Part shown: positions 45,983 through 57,760 of the stretch, one piece after another
Numbering within the stretch: the first letter of the stretch is position 1
How the letters are laid out: the number at the start of each line of letters is the position of its first letter
DNA from: Skermanella sp. TT6
GTDB taxonomy: Bacteria > Pseudomonadota > Alphaproteobacteria > Azospirillales > Azospirillaceae
DNA: 64,000 bases
Direction: 5' to 3'
Assembly: GCF_016653635.2 (NCBI RefSeq)
Contig: NZ_CP067420.1
Location: 3,197,501 to 3,261,500 of the forward strand
Made by a program: the position numbers and the translations under genes
The notes under the pieces: generated by a model
The model's input: the letters and a program-made list of their open reading frames with translations, nothing else
Told to the model about the DNA's origin: nothing
The model's database searches: none

Positions 45983-46783
45983 TTAGAACCCGTCGGCGAC
46001 GGTCCAGGCGTGATTGAGCGGGCCGTGCCCGGCGCCGTAGCCGGGGGCCTGCCGGATCGCCTGGTCAACGTAGTTCCGGGCGCGGGCGACCGCCTCCGGC
46101 AGGGTCAGCCGCTGGGCGAGGCCGGTCGCGATCGCGGAGGCCAGCGTACAGCCGGTGCCGTGGGTATGCGGGGTATCGATCCGGCGGGAGGTGAAGACCT
46201 CCTCCCCGTCGTTGGTCAGCAGCAGGTCGGTGACCGTCTCGCCTTCCATGTGGCCGCCCTTCAGGAGCACGGCCTTGGGGCCGTAGCTGAGCATCAGGGT
46301 GGCCGCGTGGCGCATGTCGTCCAGGTCCAGGATCTCCAGGCCGCTCAGCACCTGGGCTTCCGGGATGTTGGGCGTGATCACGTCGGCGCGGGGCAGAAGA
46401 CGGCGCTGAAGCGCGTGGCTGGCGTCGGGGTCGAGCAGCATGGTCCCGCCCTTCGCGACCATCACCGGATCGACCACCAGCGGTATGTCGCCGCCGAGCT
46501 CGTCCAGCACGTCGGCGACCGTCTCGATCACCTCCCCGCTGTGGAGCATGCCCGTCTTGATCGCGTCGGCCCCGATATCCTCCAGGACCAGCCGCATCTG
46601 CTGGGCGATGAACTCCACCGGCACCGGATGGATGCCGAAAACGCCCAGGGTGTTCTGCGCCGTCAGCGCGGTGATGGCGGTCGCGGCATAGCCGGTCAGC
46701 GCCGTCACCGTCTTGATGTCGCCCTGGATACCGGCGCCGCCTCCGCTGTCGGAGCCGGCGACGATCAAGACCCTTCCCCTCAT
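45983..46783 (-). CDS. thiD: hydroxymethylpyrimidine/phosphomethylpyrimidine kinase
   Basis: ThiD phosphorylates HMP and HMP-P for thiamine synthesis. The 266-residue ribokinase-like protein has [16 protein letters not shown] at the N-terminus, [18 protein letters not shown] and the catalytic [13 protein letters not shown] near residues 210-222. Its ATG at 46781-46783 overlaps the glmM stop in an ATGA. It ends the glmM-side operon rather than lying with thiC, and no riboswitch precedes it. It belongs to the salvage and de novo thiamine pathway with thiC at the other end of the window. Confidence 0.95.
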   Translation of the reverse strand: MRGRVLIVAGSDSGGGAGIQGDIKTVTALTGYAATAITALTAQNTLGVFGIHPVPVEFIAQQMRLVLEDIGADAIKTGMLHSGEVIETVADVLDELGGDIPLVVDPVMVAKGGTMLLDPDASHALQRRLLPRADVITPNIPEAQVLSGLEILDLDDMRHAATLMLSYGPKAVLLKGGHMEGETVTDLLLTNDGEEVFTSRRIDTPHTHGTGCTLASAIATGLAQRLTLPEAVARARNYVDQAIRQAPGYGAGHGPLNHAWTVADGF

Positions 46784-48150
46784 TCCGCCGCTTCCTGTTG
46801 CCGCACCGCCGCTTCCTGGATCCGCTGAACGATATCCCCGACGACGGCATTCACCAAGGCTTCATCGTCGCCTTCGGCCATGACGCGGATGACCGGCTCG
46901 GTCCCGGACTTACGGATCAGCAACCGGCCCGAGCCGCTCAGCCGGGCCTCGCCGTCCCGGATCGCCGCCTTCACCTGCCCGTCCTCCAGCGGTGCCGCGT
47001 CCCCCTCGAACCGGACGTTCTTCAGGAGCTGGGGCACCGGCTCGAACACCCGGCAGACGTCGCTGACGCGCCGGCCGCTCTCCTGGATCACGGCCAGGAC
47101 CTGGAGAGCCGCGACCAGCCCGTCGCCGGTCGTGCCGTAGTCGCTCAGCACGATATGGCCGGACTGCTCGCCGCCGACATTGAAGCCGTGCTCGCGCATG
47201 TGCTCGACCACGTAGCGGTCGCCGACCGGGGTGCGCACGAGATCCAGGCCGAGCCCCTTCAGCGAACGTTCCAGGCCCAGGTTGGACATCACCGTGGCGA
47301 CCACGCCGTTGCCCTTGAGCTTGCCCGACTCGCACCAGGACTTCCCGACCAGACCCATCACCTGGTCGCCGTCGATCTGACGCCCCTTCTCGTCCACCAG
47401 GATCAGCCGGTCGGCGTCGCCGTCCAGCGCGATGCCCAGGTCGGCCCCGTTGGCGACCACCTCGCTCTGGAGCATCTGGGGGGCGGTGGCGCCGCATTGG
47501 CGGTTGATGTTGATGCCGTCGGGCTTGACCCCGACCGAGACGACTTCCGCGCCGAGTTCCCACAGGACCTTGGGCGCCACCTTGTAGGCGGCGCCGTGGG
47601 CGCAATCGACCACGATCTTCAGCCCGTCCAGCCGAAGCCCGCGCGGGAAGGTGTTCTTGACGAACTCGATGTAGCGGCCGCTCGCGTCCTCCAGCCGGCT
47701 CGCCCGGCCCAGCGCCGCCGGCTTGACCAGCGACGAGCCCAGGGGATCGGCCAGCCGGCCCTCGATCTCCGCCTCGACCTCGTCGGACAGCTTGTAGCCG
47801 TCGGGGCCGAACAGCTTGATGCCGTTGTCCTGGAACGGGTTGTGGGAGGCCGAGATCATGATGCCGAGGTCGGCGCGCAGGCTGCGGGTCAGCATCGCTA
47901 CCGCCGGCGTCGGCATCGGCCCGACCAGCACGACGTCCATGCCCATGGCGATCAGCCCGGCCGTCAGGGCCGGCTCCAGCATGTAGCCGGACAGGCGGGT
48001 GTCCTTGCCGATCACCGCCAGATGCCGGTGATCGCCCCGATGGAACTGGACCGCCGTCGCCATGGCGACCTTGAGGGCGGTTTCCGCGGTCATCGGCTCG
48101 ATGTTGGCGGTGCCGCGGATGCCGTCGGTGCCGAAGAGTTTTCGCGTCAT
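46780..48150 (-). CDS. glmM: phosphoglucosamine mutase
   Basis: GlmM converts glucosamine 6-phosphate to glucosamine 1-phosphate for peptidoglycan and lipopolysaccharide precursors. The 456-residue protein has [10 protein letters not shown] at the start and the phosphoserine loop [12 protein letters not shown] near residue 100. The metal loop DGDADR and the C-terminal sugar/phosphate site [12 protein letters not shown] follow. Tandem ATGs occur at 48151-48153 and 48148-48150; I used the second for better spacing from AGAGGA. thiD overlaps its stop and folP lies 64 bases upstream, giving the ftsH-folP-glmM order common in proteobacteria. Confidence 0.97.
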   Translation of the reverse strand: MTRKLFGTDGIRGTANIEPMTAETALKVAMATAVQFHRGDHRHLAVIGKDTRLSGYMLEPALTAGLIAMGMDVVLVGPMPTPAVAMLTRSLRADLGIMISASHNPFQDNGIKLFGPDGYKLSDEVEAEIEGRLADPLGSSLVKPAALGRASRLEDASGRYIEFVKNTFPRGLRLDGLKIVVDCAHGAAYKVAPKVLWELGAEVVSVGVKPDGININRQCGATAPQMLQSEVVANGADLGIALDGDADRLILVDEKGRQIDGDQVMGLVGKSWCESGKLKGNGVVATVMSNLGLERSLKGLGLDLVRTPVGDRYVVEHMREHGFNVGGEQSGHIVLSDYGTTGDGLVAALQVLAVIQESGRRVSDVCRVFEPVPQLLKNVRFEGDAAPLEDGQVKAAIRDGEARLSGSGRLLIRKSGTEPVIRVMAEGDDEALVNAVVGDIVQRIQEAAVRQQEAAE

Positions 48151-48214
48151 CATTCCTCTCGAACAGTCATGCCGTACTTAACCGGAAAGTCCGGCAACAG
48201 CCAAGGCCCGGGCC

Positions 48215-49354
48215 TCATTTCCCCCGAAGGTGCAGCCCCGCCCAGAGCGCGCGGGCCTGGCAGGTCTCGGCGACGTCGTGGACGCGGAGGATCTGGGCGC
48301 CCTGGTCGAAGGCCGCCAGCGCCCCGGCCAGCGAGCCGGCCATCCGGTCCTTCGGCGCCTCGCCGCGGCTGAGCGACGCGATGAAGCGCTTGCGGGACAG
48401 CCCGATCAGCAGCGGCACGCCCAGCCCATGGTACAGCGCGGCGTGGCGCAGGATCTGGAGATTGTGCTCGACCGTCTTGCCGAAGCCGATGCCTGGGTCG
48501 ACGCAGAGATCGCCGGCGGGCATGCCCGCTTCCAGGCAAGCCGCGACCCGTTCGGCGAGGTAGGCGTACACGTCGGTCGGCGCGTCGGCGTACTCCGGCG
48601 CCTGCTGCATGGTCCGGGGCTCGCCGCGCATATGCATCAGGACGACCGGAACCCCCGACCTGGCGGCGACGCCGAGGCTGTGGGGGTCGCCGGTCAGCGC
48701 CGTGACGTCGTTGATGATCGCCGCTCCCGCCTCCAACGCCGCCGCCATGACCGCGGCGTGGCGGGTGTCGATCGAGACGACCGCACCGTGCCCGGCGAAG
48801 TGCCGGATGACCGGAACCACCCGCCGGATCTCCTCCTCCGCCGGGACCGGATCGGCCCCCGGCCTGGTCGACTCGCCGCCGATGTCCAGGATGTCGGCCC
48901 CGGCCTCCAGAAGCGCCGTGCCCTGGGCGACGGCGCGGTCATGGTCCAGGAAGTCGCCGCCGTCGCTGAAGCTGTCGGGGGTGACGTTGACGATGCCCAT
49001 GACGGCGGGCCGGTCGAGCATCAGTCCCGCGAACGGTGCCCGGGAACGGCACAGCGCGTCGAGGAGGTCCGCGGCGGCGGCCCAGCCGGCCAAGTCACCG
49101 ACCGGGCCGACCGCACGCCGGACATCGGCCGTCCCCTTGCCGTTCGTCCTGGCGATCGCCTCGACCATGCCGAAGGCGAGCGGCCCTCCCGCCAGGGGAA
49201 GCGCCGTGCCGGCCTCGACCGCCCGTCCCGCCGCGTCGTGTCCGAGGATGCCCAGCGGCCGAAGATACAGGCAAGCGCCGGACCGTTCCGCCGACAAGCA
49301 AAAGCCCCGGAGTGACCCGGGGCTCGTTGCCGGCTCCATTCCCATGGGAGCCAT
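48215..49354 (-). CDS. folP: dihydropteroate synthase
   Basis: FolP joins para-aminobenzoate to the pterin diphosphate in folate synthesis and is the sulfonamide target. The catalytic part is normal: MGIVNVTPDSFSDGG, GGESTRPGA, INDVTAL, DPGIGFGKT and LIGLSRKRF. It is preceded by about 115 extra residues rich in Ala/Gly, which makes the protein of about 379 residues longer than the usual 280. The longest frame starts at a TTG (49366); ATGs at 49357 and 49354 follow GGTGG and I used the latter. It lies between ftsH (36 bases) and glmM on the same strand. Confidence 0.93.
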   Translation of the reverse strand: MAPMGMEPATSPGSLRGFCLSAERSGACLYLRPLGILGHDAAGRAVEAGTALPLAGGPLAFGMVEAIARTNGKGTADVRRAVGPVGDLAGWAAAADLLDALCRSRAPFAGLMLDRPAVMGIVNVTPDSFSDGGDFLDHDRAVAQGTALLEAGADILDIGGESTRPGADPVPAEEEIRRVVPVIRHFAGHGAVVSIDTRHAAVMAAALEAGAAIINDVTALTGDPHSLGVAARSGVPVVLMHMRGEPRTMQQAPEYADAPTDVYAYLAERVAACLEAGMPAGDLCVDPGIGFGKTVEHNLQILRHAALYHGLGVPLLIGLSRKRFIASLSRGEAPKDRMAGSLAGALAAFDQGAQILRVHDVAETCQARALWAGLHLRGK

Positions 49355-49390
49355 CATGTCCACCAAATATCAGCCTTCACGTCCCCGAGC

Positions 49391-51325
<1,935 letters not shown>

Positions 51326-51442
51326 GGTTCACGCCTTTCGTCGGACAACCTCGGCGCCTTTCATTGCACGCCGGGCGCCAGCCCTCGACACTTGATCCCG
51401 ATACATGGGAAGTCCATCAGATTAGATAATGCCGCACCCGTT

Positions 51443-52753
51443 TTAAACAACTACGAATGCGGATGCGCTCACAGGTTCCGGAGGGGCGAATACAACTCCG
51501 ATCGCCGTCCCGGTTCCCGATTCATCCTGGATATTGAATTCGTTCGCGAAATCGAAACGCGGGAAGCCGACGCCACCGTCCTCGCGCACCAGGACGGGCA
51601 AGGTCTCGCGCACAACCGCGGGAAGTCTTTCCAGGTGCTTCGGCAGCGCGCACGTCCGGCGGCCGAGGGCCGCCACGGTGCCGGCAGCGCCGGACGGCAC
51701 CGTCACCAGGAAGCGCCCGTCCCAGCGCAGGGCAGCCCCGCCTCCGGTGACGATGCGCTCGTCCGCGGCCCGTGCCTCCCGCGCCACCAGCAGCCTGCCG
51801 TCGCCGCGGGGCATGATCCGGCACCCGCCCAGGGTCGCCCCGCGCGGCGGCGCGCCGTCGGAAAGGGACCGGAGGAACCGCTCGACCGCGTCGCGGCGGG
51901 GCTGGTAGCGGGCGCCGCCGACCGAGGCGAGGCAGCGGCCCAGCGCCCGCAGGGCGAGATCGTCCGGAGCCGCCCGGACCGGATCGGGGCGCAGGAGGAC
52001 GCACCCCTCCGGCCAGACCTCGGCCGCCTCCGCGAGCAGCCGCGCCGTCGCGGCCTCCAGCGCCGCCCGGGACCGTCCGGCGCGCCGCGCCGTATCCGCA
52101 GCCCGGGCCGCTGTCCAGCCCTCCCCGGCGAGCAGGTCGGCCATGGTGCGCAGCCGCGCCCGGGCAAAGGCGGCGGACCGGTTGGAGGGGTCGTCGATCC
52201 AGGGCTGGCCCGCCGCTTCCAGGAGGTCCCTCAGGCGCGACCGCGACAGGCCGAGCAACGGGCGCAGGATCCGCACGGACCCGGCCTCGCGCAGCGGCGA
52301 CATGCCGGCCAGCCCGTCCGGGCCGCTTCCCTTGGCGAAGCGGAGGAGGACGGTTTCTGCCTGATCCTCCAGATGGTGCGCCAAGGCCAGGTGCAGGATG
52401 CCTTCGGAGCGGCAGCGGTCCGCGAGAAGGCGATGGCGGGCCGCCCGCGCGGCCGCCTGGATGCCGGCGGCCGGTTTCGGCCCTTCCCACCGGAGCACGT
52501 CATGGTCGATGCCCCGGGCGGCGAGCCAGCCCCCGACCTGCGCGGCCTCGGCTGCGGCATCATGTCGCAGGCCGTGATCGACCGTCAGGGCCAGCAAAAT
52601 CCCGCCGACCCGGTCCGTCCAGGCCTTCATCAGGATGCAGAGCGCCAGACTGTCGGGTCCGCCGGACACTCCGACCGCGACTCGGGGCTGCGGCTCGAAC
52701 GGTCCCAGGCGGTCCATCAGGTCGAAGAAGTCGCCGGCGAGATTCCGGGTCAT
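51443..52753 (-). CDS. tilS: tRNA(Ile)-lysidine synthase
   Basis: TilS attaches lysine to cytidine 34 of the minor isoleucine tRNA so that it reads AUA. The 436-residue protein has the N-type ATP pyrophosphatase loop VSGGPDSLALC near residues 29-39, then ALTVDHGLR and ALAHHLEDQAETVLLR, and a divergent C-terminal domain. The ATG at 52751-52753 lies seven bases after the cpoB stop, so the two are probably co-transcribed. ftsH follows after 117 bases. This gene order is conserved among alphaproteobacteria. Confidence 0.94.
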   Translation of the reverse strand: MTRNLAGDFFDLMDRLGPFEPQPRVAVGVSGGPDSLALCILMKAWTDRVGGILLALTVDHGLRHDAAAEAAQVGGWLAARGIDHDVLRWEGPKPAAGIQAAARAARHRLLADRCRSEGILHLALAHHLEDQAETVLLRFAKGSGPDGLAGMSPLREAGSVRILRPLLGLSRSRLRDLLEAAGQPWIDDPSNRSAAFARARLRTMADLLAGEGWTAARAADTARRAGRSRAALEAATARLLAEAAEVWPEGCVLLRPDPVRAAPDDLALRALGRCLASVGGARYQPRRDAVERFLRSLSDGAPPRGATLGGCRIMPRGDGRLLVAREARAADERIVTGGGAALRWDGRFLVTVPSGAAGTVAALGRRTCALPKHLERLPAVVRETLPVLVREDGGVGFPRFDFANEFNIQDESGTGTAIGVVFAPPEPVSASAFVVV

Positions 52754-52760
52754 CCCGGGC

Positions 52761-53744
52761 TCAGGAGCAGTTCAGCCGGCCTCGTTCCTGGTCGGCGCGA
52801 CGCTTGATCGTCGCGGGAGCGTCGGGGAATTCCGAGTTGAGCTGCTGGAAGGTGACGCAGGCCTCCTTCTTCTGGTTCAGCTGCCCCAGGGACATGCCCA
52901 GCTTCAGGAGGTTGTCGGCGGCCTTCGAGCCCTTGGGGTACTTCTGGTATCCCTCGGCGAACGCCACGGCGGCGTCGCCGTACTTGCCGCGGACATAGTA
53001 GGTCTCCGCCAGCCAGTACTGGGCGTTGCCGGTCAGCGGGCTGTCGGGGTGGTTCTTGACGAACTGGCCGAGGGCCGCCTCGGCATTGGCGTAGTCGGCG
53101 GCGCGGAGCAGGCCGAAGGCGTAGTTGTACTGGTCCTGCGCGGAGCCGGCCGGCAGGCGCGCCGCTGCGGTGACCTGCTGCTGGGGCTGCTGCGGGGCCG
53201 GCTTCGGCGGCGCCGCGGCCGTCTGGCCCTGCGCCTTCGCGGCCGGGGCGGCGGCCTGGGGCTCGGCAGGCTCGGCGTTCAGCTTGCTCTCGATCTCGCT
53301 CAGCCGGTAGTCGAGGTCGGACGCCAGCTTGTCCAGCCGCTCCCGCGCCTGGGTGATGCCGAACGTGGCTTCCTCGTACTTGCCGGTCAGGGTCTGCAAT
53401 TCGCTCTCCAGGCGCGACAGCCGGACCTCGAAGTCGGCCGCCAGGCTGGGCGGGACGCCTGCCCCTCCAGGTGCGGGCGCCGCGGACGATCCGGCCGGGG
53501 CCGTGCCGCCGCGGTAGACCTGCCTGTTGAGGGTCTGGATCTCGTTCTCCAGCCGGTTCAGCCGGTTCTGGATGTTGACATCGGCCTGCGCGGCCGCCGG
53601 CCCGGACCATAGCATCAGGCCCGTCAGCATGAGGCCGGTCAGCATGAAACCGGCCGGCCTGGCGCCGGCAAGCGGCGCAACTCCGCCGCACCCTTCGGTC
53701 AACCATGTACCTGTCGCTCGAACCATCGCCTCTACCGCCATCAT
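52761..53744 (-). CDS. cpoB: Tol-Pal system protein CpoB (YbgF)
   Basis: CpoB is a periplasmic trimer that coordinates cell-wall synthesis with outer-membrane constriction through the Tol-Pal system. The 327-residue precursor has a long N-terminus ending in a hydrophobic signal segment (FMLTGLMLTGLMLWSGPAA, cleavage near AQAD). Two coiled-coil stretches follow (NRLNRLENEIQTLNRQV and LSRLESELQTLTGKY), then a Pro/Gln/Ala-rich linker and C-terminal TPR repeats (YNYAFGLLRAADYANAEAAL, then NAQYWLAETYYVRGKYGDAA). Tandem ATGs follow AGGAAACA. It lies behind pal and ahead of tilS. Confidence 0.94.
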   Translation of the reverse strand: MMAVEAMVRATGTWLTEGCGGVAPLAGARPAGFMLTGLMLTGLMLWSGPAAAQADVNIQNRLNRLENEIQTLNRQVYRGGTAPAGSSAAPAPGGAGVPPSLAADFEVRLSRLESELQTLTGKYEEATFGITQARERLDKLASDLDYRLSEIESKLNAEPAEPQAAAPAAKAQGQTAAAPPKPAPQQPQQQVTAAARLPAGSAQDQYNYAFGLLRAADYANAEAALGQFVKNHPDSPLTGNAQYWLAETYYVRGKYGDAAVAFAEGYQKYPKGSKAADNLLKLGMSLGQLNQKKEACVTFQQLNSEFPDAPATIKRRADQERGRLNCS

Positions 53745-53881
53745 TGTTTCCTGAACCTGATCGGACCCGGCCGTCCCAGCCGCTGCGTCGAAAGTGCCTG
53801 TTGCGCTGCCGGCCGGCCAGGGCGGCGCCCTCCCGTCGCATGCGGGACGGATTTCCGCGCCTTACCTGAAGCCGGAGGCAA

Positions 53882-53934
53882 AAATAAGGCGCCACACCCG
53901 GCGGCCCGCTCAGGAACCGCTTGGTGTGGCGCCC
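53882..53934 (-). terminator. rho-independent terminator downstream of pal
   Basis: On the minus strand GGCGCCACACC (53923-53933) pairs with GGTGTGGCGCC (53888-53898) across a 24-base loop, followed by TTATTTTT. It lies about 50 bases after the pal stop and before cpoB, so cpoB may rely partly on read-through or its own promoter. Confidence 0.85.
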
Positions 53935-53982
53935 CATTCGTCAGCGGGCTTGCATCCGCTGCCGCAATGATCCGCCGTCCGC

Positions 53983-54477
53983 TTAGTTGACGGTGGTCAC
54001 GCCGCGGCGGTTCTGCGCCCAGGCGGCCTCGTTGGAACCGAGGACGGCCGGACGCTCCTTGCCGTAGCTGGTGGTGGCGATGCGGTTCGCATCGACGCCA
54101 CGCGCCAGCAGGTAGTTGCGCACCGAGTTGGCGCGACGCTCGCCCAACGCGATGTTGTACTCGCGGGTGCCGCGCTCGTCGGCGTGACCTTCGACGGTCA
54201 CGGTGACGCGCGGATACTGGTTCAGCCAAGCAGCCTGACGGTCCAGGGTTGCCCGGGCCTCCGGCGTCAGGTCGAACTTGTCATAACCGAAGAACACACG
54301 GTCGCCGACATTGACGACCAGGTCCTCCTGGGTGCCCGGAGCCGGACCAGTCCGGACCGGAGCCGCGCCGGCGGTAGCCCCACCACCGGCACCGGCCGAG
54401 CCGGCGTCTTGCGGCGTGGATTCGCACGCGGCGACCAGCACTACCGCAGCCAACAGGCTCAGAACCTTCAAACGCAT
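53983..54477 (-). CDS. pal: peptidoglycan-associated lipoprotein Pal
   Basis: Pal tethers the outer membrane to peptidoglycan. The 164-residue precursor has a lipoprotein signal (LKVLSLLAAVVLVAAC, lipidated cysteine at residue 18), a Gly/Ala-rich spacer and an OmpA-like domain (VFFGYDKFDLTPEARATL, then VTVEGHADERGTREYNIALG and ERRANSVRNYL). The diaminopimelate-binding residues lie in the GHADERG region. The ATG at 54475-54477 follows GGGGG-type leader bases. It belongs to the tolQRAB-pal-cpoB cluster; a terminator lies behind it. Confidence 0.97.
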   Translation of the reverse strand: MRLKVLSLLAAVVLVAACESTPQDAGSAGAGGGATAGAAPVRTGPAPGTQEDLVVNVGDRVFFGYDKFDLTPEARATLDRQAAWLNQYPRVTVTVEGHADERGTREYNIALGERRANSVRNYLLARGVDANRIATTSYGKERPAVLGSNEAAWAQNRRGVTTVN

Positions 54478-54640
54478 CTGAAAAACCCCCTACAGCGACA
54501 CACGATACCAAACACGGAAGAGCGAACGGGCCGACGCTAATCTCCGCCCAGTCCATCGAACCCAGTCTACCGAAAGTTTTCGATCTCCCGACTGTCTAAC
54601 CTTAGCGTCGATCGTGCAGCGCGAAAATAAATGGTTACCG

Positions 54641-55993
54641 CTAAGGAATCAAGGGTGACCAAGCGGGATCCGAAGCATCGAGCGGCGTGACGACCTCGCG
54701 TTCATTGAAGCCGGTCAAGTCGACGCTGTACAAACGCGCGGTCCTGCTGCGATTCCCCTCCCCGCTCGGACGTTCGCGGAAGAACATCAGAACGCGTCCA
54801 TTCGGGGCCCAGGTCGGCCCTTCGACGTGGAAAGCCTCGTTCAGCAGGCGTTCGCCGGTGCCGTCGGGCCGAATCACCCCGATATGGAACCGCCCGTTGG
54901 CGATCTTGGTGAAGGCGATCAGGTCCCCGCGCGGCGACCACACCGGGCTCGCGTAGCGGCCCTGGCCGAAGGTGATCCGCTGGGCATTTCCGCCGTTCGC
55001 GTCCATCACGTAGAGCTGCTGGGTGCCCCCGCGGTCCGACTCGAAGACGATCCGCTGGCCGTCGGGCGAGTAGGAGGGCGAGGTGTCGATCGCCGGGCTG
55101 TTGGTCAGCTGGTCGACCCGGCGGGTCCGCAGATCCATGGAATAGATGTCGGAGTTGCCCGAGGTCGCCAGGCTCATGATCACCTTGTTGCCGTCCGGCG
55201 AGAAGCGCGGCGCGAACGTCATGCCGGGGAAGTCGCCCAGGACCTCCTGACGGCCGGAGTCGATGTTGAAGAGGTAGACCCGGGGCTTGTTGTTGAAATA
55301 GGAAAGATAGGTGATTTCCGGCGCGCTGGGCGAGAAGCGCGGGGTCAGCACCAGGGTCCTGCCGTCGGTCAGGAAGCGGTGGTTTTCGCCGTCCTGGTCC
55401 ATGATGGCCAGGCGCTTGATCCGCTTGTCGGCCGGCCCCGTCTCGGAGATGTAGACGATGCGGGTATCGAAATAGCCCTCCTCGCCCGTGATCCGCTTGT
55501 AGATCGCGTCGGAGATGATGTGGGCGACCCGGCGCCAGTTCTCCGGCACGGTGAAATAGGCCAGACCGGTCATCTGCTGCTCGGCCAGCACGTCCCACAG
55601 CCGGAACTCGACCCGCAGGCGGCCGTCCGGCTGGCCCTGGACCGTCCCGCTGACCAGCGCCTGGGCATTGATCACCTTGAGGTCGGCGAACCGCGGCTGG
55701 TTGTGCAGCGAGGCCGGATCCTGGATCAGCGCCTTGGGATCGATCGGCCGGAACAGGCCGGACCGCTCCAGGTTGGCCGACACCACCTGGGCGATGTCTC
55801 GGCCGACCTGGACTTCGGTACCGGCCTGGCCATGGAAGGTCGAAATCGCGACCGGCATCGGCTCGACCTTGCCGCGCGTGATGTCGAGGCGCAGTTCGGC
55901 CCGGGCGCCCGCGGCTCCGGCCAGCGTGATGACCAGGACGGCCAGCGCCAGGCGGCGGGCAAGCAGGACCAGATGGTACGGGAATGCAATCAT
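54641..55993 (-). CDS. tolB: Tol-Pal system beta-propeller protein TolB
   Basis: TolB is the periplasmic partner that binds Pal and is displaced by TolA during envelope constriction. The protein of about 450 residues has a signal peptide ([20 protein letters not shown], cleavage near ARAEL), an N-terminal alpha/beta domain and a six-bladed propeller made of repeats such as [39 protein letters not shown] and [13 protein letters not shown] chose the ATG at 55991-55993; 28 further upstream codons in the frame carry no signal-peptide character. It sits between tolA and pal in the usual order. Confidence 0.95.
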   Translation of the reverse strand: MIAFPYHLVLLARRLALAVLVITLAGAAGARAELRLDITRGKVEPMPVAISTFHGQAGTEVQVGRDIAQVVSANLERSGLFRPIDPKALIQDPASLHNQPRFADLKVINAQALVSGTVQGQPDGRLRVEFRLWDVLAEQQMTGLAYFTVPENWRRVAHIISDAIYKRITGEEGYFDTRIVYISETGPADKRIKRLAIMDQDGENHRFLTDGRTLVLTPRFSPSAPEITYLSYFNNKPRVYLFNIDSGRQEVLGDFPGMTFAPRFSPDGNKVIMSLATSGNSDIYSMDLRTRRVDQLTNSPAIDTSPSYSPDGQRIVFESDRGGTQQLYVMDANGGNAQRITFGQGRYASPVWSPRGDLIAFTKIANGRFHIGVIRPDGTGERLLNEAFHVEGPTWAPNGRVLMFFRERPSGEGNRSRTARLYSVDLTGFNEREVVTPLDASDPAWSPLIP

Positions 55994-56113
55994 GATCGGG
56001 TCATGCCTTACTATGATCGTTGTTCTTGCGGGAACGGGCGTCCCCTGGAGCACTCGGCAGGTGCGCCGACTGGGCACCTTGATCGTGTCATAATCAAGGT
56101 GCCCAACGGTCCG

Positions 56114-57301
56114 CTATCCCCGGAGCATGTCGCGCGGGCTGAAGACGAAGACGGCGTCCTTCCAGAAGTCGTAGCCGTCGGGCGGGAGGGGCAGCGTGCG
56201 GCAGCGCGGGTTCATCACGGCGCGCTGGGCCGATTCGGCGACGGCCCGGAACGCGCGGTCGCGCGCCATGCGTCCCTTGTCCACCACCTCGGCCCGCATG
56301 ACCTGCCCGTCGCGGCCGATCTCCAGGCGGATCTCGACCGTGATCTCGTGGATGCCGGCCAGGCCGGGGTCCACGTTCCAGCACGCCTCGACCGTCCGGC
56401 GCACCGCGTCTTCCTGGCTCGCCGTCAGGCGGTCGGAGAGCTTCGGCGCGTTGCTGGCGGCCTGCTGCTGCGACGGCGCGGACTGCGACGGAGCCGGCTG
56501 CTGCCGCTGCGGCTGGGCCGGCGCGTTCGACGGCTCCGGCTTGAGGTTCTGGAGGTTCTTCAGGACGCTCGCGAAATCCTGCTTGGCCTCGGGCTGCTTC
56601 TTCTCCGGCTCGGCCTTCTTCGGCGCCTCGGGCTTGGCGGGCTCGGGCTTCTTCGCCTCCTGCTTCGGCGGCTCGGGCTTCTTGACCTCCTTGGGAGGCT
56701 CCGGCTTCGGCGGTTCCGGCTTCGGCGGTTCCGGCTTCTTCGGTTCCTGCTTCGGCGGCTCGGGCCTGGGGGGCTCGGGTTTCGGAGGCTCCTGCTTCGG
56801 AGGTTCCGGCTTGGGCGGTTCGGGCCTCTTCGGTTCCGGCTTGGGGGCCGGCTCCGGCTTCGGCGCGGGTTCGGGCTCCGGCGCCTTGGGCGGCGGCGGG
56901 GCGGGAGCCGGCGGCGGCGGGACCGGCCGGGGCGGCGGCGGAGGCTCGGGCTGCCGCTGGGGCGGCGCCGGCTCGCGCGGGGCCGGCGGCGGCTCGGCCA
57001 CCTTCGGCGGCTCGGGCGGGCGCGGCGGTACCGGCACGGGTTCCGGCGGCGGCGCCTGGGCGAGCTGCTGCTGCGGCGGCTGGGGCGGCTGCGGGGCCGG
57101 CTCGGGCTTCGCCTGGGGCGGCCGGGGCGGCGCCGGCGGCGACTCGTCGATGCGGGTATTGGTCAGTTCGCCGACATCGACGATGTCGATCGGAATCGAT
57201 TCCGGAATCTCGATAGGCTTCTGCATCATTGGCAGGCCCATCACGGCGATCGCGATGACCGCCACGTGGACCACCACCGAGAAGATGATGCCATTGCGCA
57301 T
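56114..57301 (-). CDS. tolA: Tol-Pal system protein TolA
   Basis: TolA spans the periplasm and links the TolQR motor to TolB/Pal. The 395-residue protein has one N-terminal membrane helix (IIFSVVVHVAVIAIAVMGL), a very long Pro/Glu/Lys linker (about 55-235, many KPEPPK units) and a C-terminal domain of about 110 residues (LTASQEDAVRRTVEACWNVD, then IHEITVEIRLEIGRDGQVM) related to TonB/TolA domain III. The linker is proline-rich instead of the alanine-rich helix of E. coli TolA, as is common in alphaproteobacteria. It begins three bases after the tolR stop. Confidence 0.93.
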   Translation of the reverse strand: MRNGIIFSVVVHVAVIAIAVMGLPMMQKPIEIPESIPIDIVDVGELTNTRIDESPPAPPRPPQAKPEPAPQPPQPPQQQLAQAPPPEPVPVPPRPPEPPKVAEPPPAPREPAPPQRQPEPPPPPRPVPPPPAPAPPPPKAPEPEPAPKPEPAPKPEPKRPEPPKPEPPKQEPPKPEPPRPEPPKQEPKKPEPPKPEPPKPEPPKEVKKPEPPKQEAKKPEPAKPEAPKKAEPEKKQPEAKQDFASVLKNLQNLKPEPSNAPAQPQRQQPAPSQSAPSQQQAASNAPKLSDRLTASQEDAVRRTVEACWNVDPGLAGIHEITVEIRLEIGRDGQVMRAEVVDKGRMARDRAFRAVAESAQRAVMNPRCRTLPLPPDGYDFWKDAVFVFSPRDMLRG

Positions 57302-57304
57302 GAT

Positions 57305-57757
57305 CTAGCGCGCCGCGGCTTTGGGTTGCGGCAGCTCGGCGACCAGACCGACCTTGGTGAAGCCTCCGGCGCTGATGGTGCCCATAACCTGGAGCATGGT
57401 GCCGTAGGCGATCCTGTTGTCGCCGCGCACCAGGACGCGGGCCTCCGGATTGTTCTCGGTGATCGCGCGCAGCAGCGGGACGAGGTTGTCCAGCTCCACC
57501 GCCGTCTCCTGCACATAGATGCGGTTCTGCGTGTCCACCGTGATGAACAGCGGCTTGCTGTCGGTCGGCAGGGCCGGCGCCGCCGTCTTGGGCAGGTCGA
57601 CCGGCACGCCGACGGTCATCAGCGGCGCCGAGACCATGAAGACGATCAGCAGCACGAGCATGACGTCGACGAACGGCGTCACGTTGATCTCGGCGAGCTG
57701 CTTGTAGGCGCGGCGTCGGCCGCGGCCCTCGGATTTCCCGGCGAGCTGGGCTCCCAT
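57305..57757 (-). CDS. tolR: Tol-Pal system protein TolR
   Basis: The 150-residue protein has one membrane helix with the proton-channel aspartate (INVTPFVDVMLVLLIVFMV) and a periplasmic ExbD/TolR domain (LFITVDTQNRIYVQETAVEL). It works with TolQ as an ion-driven motor. It starts three bases after tolQ and ends three bases before tolA, so the three are one transcript. Confidence 0.96.
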   Translation of the reverse strand: MGAQLAGKSEGRGRRRAYKQLAEINVTPFVDVMLVLLIVFMVSAPLMTVGVPVDLPKTAAPALPTDSKPLFITVDTQNRIYVQETAVELDNLVPLLRAITENNPEARVLVRGDNRIAYGTMLQVMGTISAGGFTKVGLVAELPQPKAAAR

Positions 57758-57760
57758 GGA

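Noticed and set aside
56196-57308. Glycine/serine-rich open frame antisense to tolA
   Set aside because: The composition is the complement of the TolA proline linker, so it is a shadow of a real gene.
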